NCBI GenBank assembly: GCA_934525625.1
Contig: CAKSZL010000001.1
Span: 1-64,000 of the forward strand
Direction: 5' to 3'
DNA: 64,000 bases
Source of the DNA: an uncultured Burkholderiaceae bacterium
GTDB lineage: Bacteria; Pseudomonadota; Gammaproteobacteria; Burkholderiales; Burkholderiaceae_B
Below the pieces are notes generated by a model, which did not search any database, was not told where the DNA came from, and worked only from the letters and a program-made list of their open reading frames with translations. Position numbers and translations under genes: made by a program. Below, one piece after another: positions 37,554 to 45,878 of the stretch (its first letter is position 1; the number at the start of each line of letters is the position of its first letter).

Positions 37554-38398
37554 GCAATAGTGTCCTCCGCAGCGCCGCAGGCGGTTCCATCCAAGTCACA
37601 GGCAAGTCTGTCATGAAACCCGCCATAAAGCCCGCCAAGCAGAACAAGGCTTTCAACGCCGGCCTGGCGGGCGTGGCGGGGCTGGCCGGCCTGTTCCTGA
37701 TCTGGTGGCTGGTGACCGCCGTGCTGCCCGCGCCCGACAGCCTGTCGCGGCAGTTCTCGCCGCTGCCCGCCATGAGCAGCCTGGTGGAATTGATGGGCCA
37801 GCCCGAGCTGTTCTGGCATGTAACGGTCAGCCTGAAGCGCGTACTGGTGGGCCTGGTGCTGGCCTTGCTGATAGGCGTGCCGCTGGGCTTGATGATCGGC
37901 TTGTCGCGCAAGGCCGAGGCCACGCTCAGCCCGTCGTTCCAGTTTCTGCGCATGATCTCGCCGCTGTCGTGGATGCCCATTGCCGTCATGGTGCTGGGCG
38001 TGGGCGATGCGCCGGTGTACTTCCTGCTTACCTTCGCCGCCGTCTGGCCCATCGTGCTGAACACCGCCGCGGGCGTGCGTCAACTGGACCCGGCCTGGCT
38101 GCAACTGGCCAGCAGCCTGGCCGCCACGCGCCTGGAAACCCTGTGGCGCGTCACGCTGCCCGGCATCGTCGGCCACGTGCTCACGGGCACGCGCCTGGCG
38201 GTGGGCATCGTCTGGATCGTGCTGGTGCCCTGCGAAATGCTGGGCGTCTCGGCCGGCCTGGGCTACTTCATTCTGGACACCCGCGACCGCATGGCCTACT
38301 CGGAGCTGATGGCACTGGTGGTGCTGATCGGCCTGCTGGGCTTCCTGCTGGATTTCGCCCTGCGCAAAATGTGTCAGCGCTGGTCGCCGCGCCACTGA
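37550..38398 (+). CDS. ABC transporter permease (NitT/TauT type)
   Basis: 282-residue inner-membrane permease with a ~30-residue cytoplasmic N-terminus, a first helix at about residues 37-57, and a coupling loop near LASSLAATRLETLWRVTLPG. It completes the importer encoded from 35522. Its 3' end overlaps the convergent rfbB by 25 bp. Confidence 0.92.
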   Translation: MSNSVLRSAAGGSIQVTGKSVMKPAIKPAKQNKAFNAGLAGVAGLAGLFLIWWLVTAVLPAPDSLSRQFSPLPAMSSLVELMGQPELFWHVTVSLKRVLVGLVLALLIGVPLGLMIGLSRKAEATLSPSFQFLRMISPLSWMPIAVMVLGVGDAPVYFLLTFAAVWPIVLNTAAGVRQLDPAWLQLASSLAATRLETLWRVTLPGIVGHVLTGTRLAVGIVWIVLVPCEMLGVSAGLGYFILDTRDRMAYSELMALVVLIGLLGFLLDFALRKMCQRWSPRH

Positions 38399-39417
38399 TT
38401 CAGATACCAGGCAACCGTGGCGCGCAAACCCTCCGAGAAATCGATGCGCGGCCGCCAGCCCAGCTCATCCCGCAGCCGCGAGGCGTCCAGCGCATAGCAG
38501 CGGTCGTGCCCCGGCCTGTCCGGCGTGTGCCGGATCAGGCTGGCATAGGGCAAGGGGCTACCGTCCGGATGCAAGGGCCGGCCCTGCGGCCGCAGTTCGT
38601 CCAGCAGCGCGCATATGCGCCTGACCACCTCTATGTTCTCCAGCCGCCGCCCGGCGCTGACGTGATAGCTGCGCCCGGTTTGGCCTTGCCGCAATATCGT
38701 CCATAAAGCCGTCGCGTGATCGTCCGCGTGCAGCCAGTCGCGCACCTGCGTGCCGGCGCCGTACACCGGCAGCTTGGCGCCCCGCAAGGCCTGCTGCACC
38801 ATCACCGGAATCAGCTTCTCGGGATACTGCCTGGGGCCGTAGTTGTTGCTGGCATGGCTAAGCACCACCGGCAGGCCGAAGGTGCGATGCCAGGCCATCA
38901 CCAGATGATCGGCCCCCGCCTTGCTGGCCGAATAAGGCGAACTGGGCGCATAGCGCGCGCCTTCGCGTACGGGCTCGCCCGAACCTCCGTCCAGCAAGTC
39001 TCCGTAGACTTCGTCCGTGGAAACGTGATGCAGACGGAAAGCCGCCTTGCGCTCCAAAGGTAATTGCAGCCAGTAATGGCGCGCGGTTTCCAGCAGCACG
39101 TGCGTGCCGACCAGATTGGTTTGCACGAAAGCCGCCGGCCCTTCGATGGAGCGGTCCACATGCGATTCCGCCGCCAGATGCAGCACGGCGTCGGGCTGAT
39201 GCCGCGCGAAAACGCCCTCCAACGCCGCGGCGTCGCTGACGTCCACGGCTTCCAGCACGTGGCGCGGCTCGTGCGCCAAGGCTTGCAGCCACGCCTGGTT
39301 GGCTGCGTAGGTCAGCTTGTCGACGTTGACGATGCGCACCCCGGGCTGGGTGCGCAGCACGTATTCGATGAAAGCCGAGCCGATGAAGCCGGCGCCGCCG
39401 GTGACGAGAAGATTCAT
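38374..39417 (-). CDS. rfbB: dTDP-glucose 4,6-dehydratase
   Basis: Second step of dTDP-L-rhamnose synthesis. The 347-residue SDR enzyme has the NAD motif TGGAGFIGS and the catalytic YxxxK in PYSASKAGAD, with the active-site STDEVYGD. The ATG at 39417 overlaps the rfbD stop. Order on the strand is rfbC-rfbD-rfbB; the nucleotidyltransferase rfbA is not in the window. Confidence 0.96.
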   Translation of the reverse strand: MNLLVTGGAGFIGSAFIEYVLRTQPGVRIVNVDKLTYAANQAWLQALAHEPRHVLEAVDVSDAAALEGVFARHQPDAVLHLAAESHVDRSIEGPAAFVQTNLVGTHVLLETARHYWLQLPLERKAAFRLHHVSTDEVYGDLLDGGSGEPVREGARYAPSSPYSASKAGADHLVMAWHRTFGLPVVLSHASNNYGPRQYPEKLIPVMVQQALRGAKLPVYGAGTQVRDWLHADDHATALWTILRQGQTGRSYHVSAGRRLENIEVVRRICALLDELRPQGRPLHPDGSPLPYASLIRHTPDRPGHDRCYALDASRLRDELGWRPRIDFSEGLRATVAWYLNQWRGDQR

Positions 39418-40289
39418 GGTTGCAGCCCGCGCGCCAGCCATGCGCGCACGACACCCGGCAAGGTCTCGCCCAGCGGCCGGGGCGACAAGCCCAGCGCGAC
39501 CAGCTTGCCGCAATCCAGCACGGAATAGCCGGGCCGCACCGCGGCGCTGGGATACTCGCTGGAGGGTATGGGGGTCAACAGGCTCAGGCGGTTGCTGGGT
39601 TCCATGGCGTCGGCGGCTTCGAGAATGGCGCGGGCGAAATCATAGCGCGTCAGCGCGGTGGCGCCGCTGCAATGATAAATGCCGCCCGCCGCAGACTGCT
39701 CGGTCAGCGCGATGACGGCTTTGGCCAGCTCGCCTGCATGCGTGGGCGCGCCGACCTGGTCGTCCACGACGCGCAAAGGCCGGCCCCGCCCGGCCGCCCG
39801 CAGCATGGCGGCGACGAAGTTTTCGCCCAGGGCGCTGTACACCCAGGCGGTGCGCAGCACCACGGCTTGCGGCTGGTTCTCCAACACCCATTGCTCTCCT
39901 TGCAGCTTGGAGGCGCCATAGGCATTCAAGGGGTTCGGCTTGGCCTGCTCGCCGTAGGGCCGGCCGGTTCGCCCGTCGAACACGTAATCGGTGGAAACGT
40001 GCACCAGGCGCGCGCCGGCATCGTTGGCCGCCCGCGCAAGAAACAGCGGCCCCCAGGCATTGACGGCAAACGCGCGCTCGCGCTGCTCCTCGGCGAGGTC
40101 GACGGCGTTGTAGGCGGCGGCATTGACGATCAGCGCCGGCCGCAGCGCCTCGACCCGCCGCCTGACGGCGTGTTCGTCGCTGACGTCCAGTTGCCCGGAG
40201 CCGAGCGCCGTCAACGTCCAATGGGACGGATGCGATTGCTGGAGACTGCGGCCCAACTGGCCGTGAGCGCCGGTAAGAAGTACTTTCAT
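39414..40289 (-). CDS. rfbD: dTDP-4-dehydrorhamnose reductase
   Basis: NADPH-dependent last step of dTDP-L-rhamnose synthesis. The 291 residues show LLTGAHGQLGRSL at the start, HVSTDYVFDG and the catalytic YGASKLQGE. It overlaps rfbB by four bases and follows rfbC after a 91-bp gap containing a hairpin. Confidence 0.96.
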   Translation of the reverse strand: MKVLLTGAHGQLGRSLQQSHPSHWTLTALGSGQLDVSDEHAVRRRVEALRPALIVNAAAYNAVDLAEEQRERAFAVNAWGPLFLARAANDAGARLVHVSTDYVFDGRTGRPYGEQAKPNPLNAYGASKLQGEQWVLENQPQAVVLRTAWVYSALGENFVAAMLRAAGRGRPLRVVDDQVGAPTHAGELAKAVIALTEQSAAGGIYHCSGATALTRYDFARAILEAADAMEPSNRLSLLTPIPSSEYPSAAVRPGYSVLDCGKLVALGLSPRPLGETLPGVVRAWLARGLQP

Positions 40290-40320
40290 GTTCAGCGCAT
40301 TTTCGATTCGGCTTTTAGCC

Positions 40321-40353
40321 GCAGGTTGGGCTGACGACGGAAGCCCAACCTGC
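40321..40353. other. Perfect 12-bp hairpin between rfbC and rfbD
   Basis: GCAGGTTGGGCT (40321-40332) and its exact complement (40342-40353) enclose nine bases. A second small hairpin (CGGCT/AGCCG) adjoins it. There is no T-run. It could lower downstream expression in the rfb operon, or be a dispersed repeat. Confidence 0.6.
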
Positions 40354-40380
40354 TTAATCTGCGCGGACTACGCGCGATCA

Positions 40381-40947
40381 TTACGCAATCACTGGGCAGC
40401 GGCCCGCTTTCTTCAAGACCTGCAGCGTTTCTCCGCGGCGGTCCTTGCCGGACAGCACGGGCTCGCCGCAGGGCCAGTCTATGCCCAGCTCCGGGTCGTT
40501 CCAGCATAGGCAGGCTTCGTTTTCCGGTTCATAGTAGGCGGTGCATTTGTATTCCACCAAGGCCTGCTCCGACAACACCAGGAAGCCATGCGCATAGCCG
40601 GGCGGAACCCACAGTTGCCTGGCCTCGCCGCCGCCGAGCGTCAGCGCCTGCCAGCGCCCGAACGTGGGCGAGCCGGCGCGCACGTCCACCGTCACGTCGT
40701 AGATCTCGCCCTGCACGACGCGCACCAGCTTGCCCTGCCCGCCGGGATGCTGGAAATGCAGCCCGCGCAGCACGCCCCGCTTGGAGTGCGAGAAATTATC
40801 CTGCACGAAAGGGCCGTTCTGCCCGGGCAGGCCCCGATAGCGCTCCGTTCGGAAGCTCTCCAGGAAGTATCCGCGCTCGTCGGCGAACACCGGCAAGGCG
40901 ATGAGCTTGACGTCGGGGAAGGCGGTGTCGATGAGCGACAGGGTCAC
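40381..40947 (-). CDS. rfbC: dTDP-4-dehydrorhamnose 3,5-epimerase
   Basis: Epimerises dTDP-4-keto-6-deoxyglucose to the L-rhamno form. The 188-residue cupin protein has FPDVKLIALPVFADERGYFL, VRDNFS-like VQDNFSHSKRGVLRGLH, the catalytic His in RGLHFQHP and the GYAHGFLVLSE motif. First gene of the rfbC-D-B group, 55 bp downstream of the marR gene on the same strand. Confidence 0.96.
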   Translation of the reverse strand: MTLSLIDTAFPDVKLIALPVFADERGYFLESFRTERYRGLPGQNGPFVQDNFSHSKRGVLRGLHFQHPGGQGKLVRVVQGEIYDVTVDVRAGSPTFGRWQALTLGGGEARQLWVPPGYAHGFLVLSEQALVEYKCTAYYEPENEACLCWNDPELGIDWPCGEPVLSGKDRRGETLQVLKKAGRCPVIA

Positions 40948-41002
40948 GATTTTCGGTTCACTCCGGGGGCATTGCGTTCATAGGGTGCAGTATATATGCG
41001 GC

Positions 41003-41488
41003 TCAGGCGGGCTTTTCCATGTTGTCCCGGATGCGGTTGAGCAAGTAATGCAGGGTCTGCTGCTCTTCCTGGGACAAGCCGCGCACGGCCCGGACGTAGA
41101 TGTCCCAGGCCAGAGGCAGCACCTTGCCGAACTGCCGCTTGCCCGCGGCCAGCAGATGGATGACCACCATGCGCTGGTCCTGGCGCGAAGACCGGCGCGC
41201 GATGAAGCCGGATTTCTCCATGACCATCAGCGCGCGCGACAGCGTGGCCTGGTCCACGCCCGTCATGCGCGCCAGGGCGCTGACGCCCAGGCCGTCGGTT
41301 TCGCACAAAAAGGCCAGCACGCGCCAATGCAGCAGCGTCATGCCCTGCGCGCGCAATACCAGCTGGAAATCGGCATTCAACGCCGCCGTCGCTTGATTCA
41401 ACACATAGGGCATGAAGGTGTCATGCCCCAGATAGGGTGGCGGCGCGTCGGGCGGGCTTGCCTGGCGCTGCGCGGTCATCTTCCCCAT
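41003..41488 (-). CDS. MarR-family transcriptional regulator
   Basis: 161-residue winged-HTH repressor. The recognition region reads VSALARMTGVDQATLSRAL with the wing RSSRQDQRMVV. The ATG at 41488 gives the family length; the frame extends to 41578. It is the last gene of the ABC/dehydrogenase operon (46954 down to 41003) and so is a likely local regulator. The palindrome at 47092-47109 upstream of that operon is a plausible operator. Confidence 0.9.
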   Translation of the reverse strand: MGKMTAQRQASPPDAPPPYLGHDTFMPYVLNQATAALNADFQLVLRAQGMTLLHWRVLAFLCETDGLGVSALARMTGVDQATLSRALMVMEKSGFIARRSSRQDQRMVVIHLLAAGKRQFGKVLPLAWDIYVRAVRGLSQEEQQTLHYLLNRIRDNMEKPA

Positions 41489-41529
41489 GTTCTTGATATA
41501 CCCTTTTGATACTGTGGAACACCGCGCCG

Positions 41530-42327
41530 CTATCCGCCCGCACGATCTATGCGGCGTTGCACATAGCCGATGACGCAATTGAGCATCAGCCCCAGCAGGC
41601 AGATCCAGGCCAGCGGCACGAACATGTCAAGTGTACGATACGCGCGCGCCGCCACCGTCAGCATATGGCCCAGGCCGTCCGTCGAACCTATCATCTCGGC
41701 CAGGAAAACGACGACGCAGGCGATGACGCCCGCCACGCGCACGCCGGCCAGAATGTTGGGCAGGCTGGCCGGCAGCACCACCTTCCACAGGCAGCCCGCG
41801 CGGCTGGTACCGGCCGCGCGGGCGGACCAGATCAGCTTGCGGTCGACGGCGCTGGTCGCGGCCCAGGTCGCCATCAGCACCGGAAACAGCGCGTCGGCCA
41901 CGACGAGCGCGATCTTGGAGGCGTTCTCGAAACCCAGCACCAGCAGGAAGGCCGGGTACAGCGCGATCTTGGGGATGGGCGCCAGCAGGCGCACGGCGGC
42001 GTTCAGCAAGGCCGCGGCTACGCGCGACAGGCGTGCACACAGGCCCAGCCCCACGCCCGCCGCCACGGCGATGGCCAGGCCCGCCAGCAAGCGGTACAGG
42101 GTGATGCCGAAGTGACGCCAGAACTCGCCTTGCCGGGCCAAGTCGGCCATGCGCGCCAGAATCGCGCTGGGCGCGGGCAGCAATTGCGGCTCGATCCAGC
42201 CCAGGCGGCAGACCAGCTCCCAGCACAGCACCACGACCACAGGCGATAGGAAACGGCGCGCGCCGCCCAGCAGCCAAGCGGCCCCGGGCCCGCGTGTAAC
42301 CGTCCTGATGGAAGTCTCTTGGCTCAT
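41530..42327 (-). CDS. ABC transporter permease (NitT/TauT type) 1
   Basis: 265-residue permease with about six helices and the coupling segment ARAAGTSRAGCLWKVVLPAS. Homologous to the adjacent permease; together they would form a heterodimeric channel. The start is 2 bp from the neighbouring stop. Confidence 0.92.
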   Translation of the reverse strand: MSQETSIRTVTRGPGAAWLLGGARRFLSPVVVVLCWELVCRLGWIEPQLLPAPSAILARMADLARQGEFWRHFGITLYRLLAGLAIAVAAGVGLGLCARLSRVAAALLNAAVRLLAPIPKIALYPAFLLVLGFENASKIALVVADALFPVLMATWAATSAVDRKLIWSARAAGTSRAGCLWKVVLPASLPNILAGVRVAGVIACVVVFLAEMIGSTDGLGHMLTVAARAYRTLDMFVPLAWICLLGLMLNCVIGYVQRRIDRAGG

Positions 42328-42329
42328 GG

Positions 42330-43142
42330 CTACTCCAACGCCTCATCAGCGGTCGATTCCGCCCAATGCGTCAGCAGGCGGCGTATCTTTTCGAACAGCC
42401 AGTCCAGCACGAAACCCAGCAGGGCCAGTATCAGGATCATCGCGTACACGGTGGCGTACTGCGCCATGTCCATGGAGGTGAACAGCAGATTGCCCACGCC
42501 CTCCTGGCGGGCGATCATCTCGGACGACACCATGATGATCAGCGCCATCACGATACCGACGCGACAGCCGATGAGGATTTCGGGCAAGGCGGCGGGCAGC
42601 ACGACCTTGAACAGCCTGGCCACCGGGCCCATGCCCATGGCGCGCGCGGCCCAGACCAGCTTTTCCTCGATGCGGCTGGCGCCCTGGTAGCTGTGATACA
42701 GCAGCGGCAGGCTGACGCCCAGCGCGATCACCAGTATCTTGGAAAAGCTGCCCAGGCCGAACCACAGCATCAGTATCGGCATCAGCGCCGCCTTGGGCAT
42801 GGGGTAGGCCAGCGTCACCAGCGGATAGAAAATGTCGTACACCAGCCGGCTGCGCGCCATCGCCAAGCCCAGCGGCACCGCGAGCAGCAGCGCCCACGCA
42901 TAGCCCGCGAACATGCGTGCCAGCGATTGCAGGATGGCCCACAGCGCGGAAGGGTCCAGCACGATGGCGGGCAGTTCGCGCACGGCCGCCCAAGGGCCGG
43001 GAAAAGAGCTGAAACCCAGCCAGGCCGAGGCCAGCGACCAGGCCGCTCCCAGCAGCGCCACCACGATCACGAACGCCACGGCGGGGCGCTGGATGACGCC
43101 GCCCAGCGCACGCCCGCCTATGCGTTGCGGCTGTCCGTTCAT
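42330..43142 (-). CDS. ABC transporter permease (NitT/TauT type) 2
   Basis: 270-residue permease starting MNGQPQRIGG at 43142. Coupling loop AARAMGMGPVARLFKVVLPA; the following EEGVG-like segment is ARQEGVGNLLF. The longer open frame to 43364 is a shadow of the ATPase gene. Start overlaps the ATPase stop by four bases. Confidence 0.92.
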   Translation of the reverse strand: MNGQPQRIGGRALGGVIQRPAVAFVIVVALLGAAWSLASAWLGFSSFPGPWAAVRELPAIVLDPSALWAILQSLARMFAGYAWALLLAVPLGLAMARSRLVYDIFYPLVTLAYPMPKAALMPILMLWFGLGSFSKILVIALGVSLPLLYHSYQGASRIEEKLVWAARAMGMGPVARLFKVVLPAALPEILIGCRVGIVMALIIMVSSEMIARQEGVGNLLFTSMDMAQYATVYAMILILALLGFVLDWLFEKIRRLLTHWAESTADEALE

Positions 43143-43900
43143 ACGCGCTCCGCCACGAGGGAGTTTTCCAGCTGGATGACGAGATCCTGGTAGCGCGGGT
43201 TGCGCAGCAGATCCGCGCGCCGGCGCGGCCGTGGCAGATCGATGTCGACGACCTGCTTGACCGTGCCCGGCGTGCCGCCCATCACCACGACGCGATCCGA
43301 CAGGTACACCGCTTCTTCCACGCCGTGCGTGACGAACACCACGGTATTGCCCAGTTGCTCCCATAGCGTCAGCAGTTCGGACTGCAGCGTCAGCCGGGTA
43401 TGGGCGTCCAGCGCGCCGAAAGGCTCGTCCATCAGCAGGATGCGCGGCTCATAGGCCAGCGTGCGCGCGATGGCCGCGCGCTGGCGCATGCCGCCGGACA
43501 GCTCCTTGGGATAGAAGTCGGCATACTTGCCCAGGTTGACCTTCTCCAGCCAGCCGCGCGCTTTGTCCTCGGCGGGCTTTCTGGCCATGCCCTGCTGGCG
43601 CAGGCCGTAGGCCACGTTGCTCAGCACGGTCTTCCAGGGAAACAGCGCGTACTCCTGGAAGACCGGCCCCCGGTCGGGCCCTGGCCCGGCGATGGGCCGG
43701 CCATCCACGCTGACTTGCCCGCGCGTCGCCTGCTCGAAGCCGCCAACGATGTACAGCAGCGTGCTCTTGCCGCAGCCGCTGGGCCCCAGGATGGAAACGA
43801 ACTGCCCGTCGGGGACTTCGAGCGAGATGTCCTGGATGGCGGTATGGCTGGTGCCGCGCGCCGTGCGGAACGTCTTGCCGAGCTGTTCGATCGCGATCAT
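43139..43900 (-). CDS. ABC transporter ATP-binding protein (NitT/TauT type)
   Basis: 253-residue ATPase: Walker A GPSGCGKST, signature LSGGMRQR, Walker B ILLMDEPFGALD, H-loop VFVTHGVEEAV. It overlaps the genes on both sides by four bases, and serves the two permeases and the binding protein of the same operon. Confidence 0.95.
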   Translation of the reverse strand: MIAIEQLGKTFRTARGTSHTAIQDISLEVPDGQFVSILGPSGCGKSTLLYIVGGFEQATRGQVSVDGRPIAGPGPDRGPVFQEYALFPWKTVLSNVAYGLRQQGMARKPAEDKARGWLEKVNLGKYADFYPKELSGGMRQRAAIARTLAYEPRILLMDEPFGALDAHTRLTLQSELLTLWEQLGNTVVFVTHGVEEAVYLSDRVVVMGGTPGTVKQVVDIDLPRPRRRADLLRNPRYQDLVIQLENSLVAERV

Positions 43901-44874
43901 TTCAGCGGCGCCATCAGGTCGGGCTTGACGAAATCGCCGACCTGCACGCGCTTGGCCAGAAAGCCCGCCTCGTGCTGCAAATCCAGCGTCTTCTGGATGG
44001 CGCCCAAATCGGGCTTCATGTCGACCGGATGGGCGAAATCCGCCTTGGTGAACAGGTAGCGCTGCAGCAGCGCCGCCGGGGCCTTGGTGATTTCGGACGC
44101 CACCGCCACCGCCAGCTCGCGGTCTTCCTGCAAGTGTTGCATGGCGCGCTGCAAATCGCGCACGTAAGCCTTCACGACCTCGGGGTTGGCATCGGCGTAG
44201 CCCTGGTTGCAGGCATCGAAGATCTGCACCGTGGGCGACTGCACCTCGGACAGCGCGAACAGCTTGCGCACGTCGCCTTTTTCCTCGGCCAGCAGCGCGA
44301 AAGGCTGCACCAGCAGCCCCGCATCGACGCGGCCCGAGCGTATGGCGTCCGCCGAGGCGGGAAAGCCCGTCTCGACGATCTTGACGTCTTTTTCAGGATC
44401 CAGGCCGTGCTGCTTGAGCCACAGCACCATCTGGAAATACACGCCCGAGCCATAGGCGTTGGTGCCGATGACCTTGCCTTTGAGGTCTTGCGCCGACTGG
44501 ATCGGGCTGTCGGCCTTGACCGCCCAATAAGGCGAGAAGTAGCCCGGTTCCTCGTGCGCGTGCTGCGCGATGATGTAGCTCTTGAGCCCGCTTTCGATGA
44601 AGCCCTGCGCCATGGACAGCGGCGCCATCGTGGCGCAGTCGAGCACGTTGGCGCGCATGGCCTGCACCATGGGCGAGGTGCCCTGGAACTGCGTCCACTT
44701 GATCTGGTAGGTTTTGCCCAGATCGGGGAACAGTTCGGGGCGCTTCATCATCAGGTACTTCGCTTCCTCGGCGGGTATCGTCCATCCCACCCGCAAAGTG
44801 GGCGCCTCTTGCGCCTGCGCCGCGGCGGCGCCCATCATTCCCGCCATTACCAACCACGTCTTCCATGTCTTCAT
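43897..44874 (-). CDS. ABC transporter substrate-binding protein (NitT/TauT type)
   Basis: 325-residue periplasmic receptor with a standard signal peptide (MKTWKTWLVMAGMMGAAAAQ, ending AQA). The mature domain opens TLRVGWTIPAEEAKYLMMKR and contains DLKGKVIGTNAYGSGVYFQ, the hinge typical of NMT1-like receptors. The ligand is unknown; neighbouring dehydrogenases suggest an opine, betaine or hydroxyacid. ATGA overlap with the upstream gene. Confidence 0.92.
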   Translation of the reverse strand: MKTWKTWLVMAGMMGAAAAQAQEAPTLRVGWTIPAEEAKYLMMKRPELFPDLGKTYQIKWTQFQGTSPMVQAMRANVLDCATMAPLSMAQGFIESGLKSYIIAQHAHEEPGYFSPYWAVKADSPIQSAQDLKGKVIGTNAYGSGVYFQMVLWLKQHGLDPEKDVKIVETGFPASADAIRSGRVDAGLLVQPFALLAEEKGDVRKLFALSEVQSPTVQIFDACNQGYADANPEVVKAYVRDLQRAMQHLQEDRELAVAVASEITKAPAALLQRYLFTKADFAHPVDMKPDLGAIQKTLDLQHEAGFLAKRVQVGDFVKPDLMAPLK

Positions 44875-45878
44875 TTTGAGACTCCTTGTGCAGCGTTGGC
44901 AGAAACGCGAGCGTCCAGGCCGAAGTGCCTGGACATCGCCAGGACACGGGCCAGCACGTCGCGCCGGTATTCGTCGAGATTCTTGTCTTCGTAGGAATGA
45001 AAACCCTGCGCCGAACGCAGGCCGTTGCGGCCCTCGTGCATGTAGCGCTCGACGATCTCCGGCGCCGAGAAGCGCGCAGGGTCGAGCTTGTCGGCCAGGT
45101 AGCGGCTGGCGTGGTATAGGATGTCGTTGCCGCCGAAGTCTATGAATTCCAGCACGCCGATGGCGGCGAAGCGAAAGCCCAGCCCGTAACGGGTGGCCAA
45201 GTCCATCTGCTCGGCCGTAGCCACCCCCTCTTCGACCATGCGCGCGGCCTCGTTCATGACCAGCGTCTGCAGCCGGGGCACGATATAGCCCGGGCTGCAG
45301 GCGCACTCCACCGGCACCTTGCCTATGCCCGCCAAGTCGTCGCGCAAGCGTTTGACGGCCTCGGGGTCGGTGCCCGGATGCGCGCTGACTTCCACCAGCG
45401 GAATCAGGTAGGCCGGATTGAGCCAGTGCGCGTTCATGAAACGTTCGGGGTGCGCCACCATGGGGGCGAGATCGGAAGCCAGCATGCTGGAGGTGGTCGA
45501 CGCGATCAAGGCGTCGGACGCCACCAATTGCCCCAGGCGGCCCAGCGCGTCGCGCTTGGCCTCCAGGGTTTCGGGCACGGCTTCAAACACCAGGCGCGCG
45601 CCGGACAAGGCCGCTTCAGCATCCGCCAAGGGGCACAAGCGGATGCGTTCCAGGCAGGCCTGCACGGCCTCGGGCGGCAGCGCGCCCAGTTCGGCCATTT
45701 GGCGCAAGGTCAGGCCCAGTTCCTCCTGGGCCTCGGTGCGCAGCCTGGCCCATGCCGCTTCGTCGCGGGGCTTGAAGTCTATGACCGTCACCGCCCGCCC
45801 GTGCAGGGCGTAGGCCAGGGCGATGCCGCGCCCCATGCGGCCCGCCCCGAGAGCGGCGACGCTGGCTTCGGCGCTCAT
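44871..45878 (-). CDS. 3-hydroxyacyl-CoA dehydrogenase-family NAD dehydrogenase
   Basis: 335-residue enzyme with the NAD motif ALGAGRMGRGIALAYALHG and the C-terminal 3HCDH domain (CSPGYIVPRLQTLVMNEAAR, LGFRFAAIGVLEFIDFGGND). This single-domain form resembles L-carnitine and L-gulonate dehydrogenases more than fatty-acid oxidation proteins, so a 3-hydroxy-acid substrate is likely. The particular substrate is not deducible. It overlaps the neighbours by four bases. Confidence 0.87.
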   Translation of the reverse strand: MSAEASVAALGAGRMGRGIALAYALHGRAVTVIDFKPRDEAAWARLRTEAQEELGLTLRQMAELGALPPEAVQACLERIRLCPLADAEAALSGARLVFEAVPETLEAKRDALGRLGQLVASDALIASTTSSMLASDLAPMVAHPERFMNAHWLNPAYLIPLVEVSAHPGTDPEAVKRLRDDLAGIGKVPVECACSPGYIVPRLQTLVMNEAARMVEEGVATAEQMDLATRYGLGFRFAAIGVLEFIDFGGNDILYHASRYLADKLDPARFSAPEIVERYMHEGRNGLRSAQGFHSYEDKNLDEYRRDVLARVLAMSRHFGLDARVSANAAQGVSK

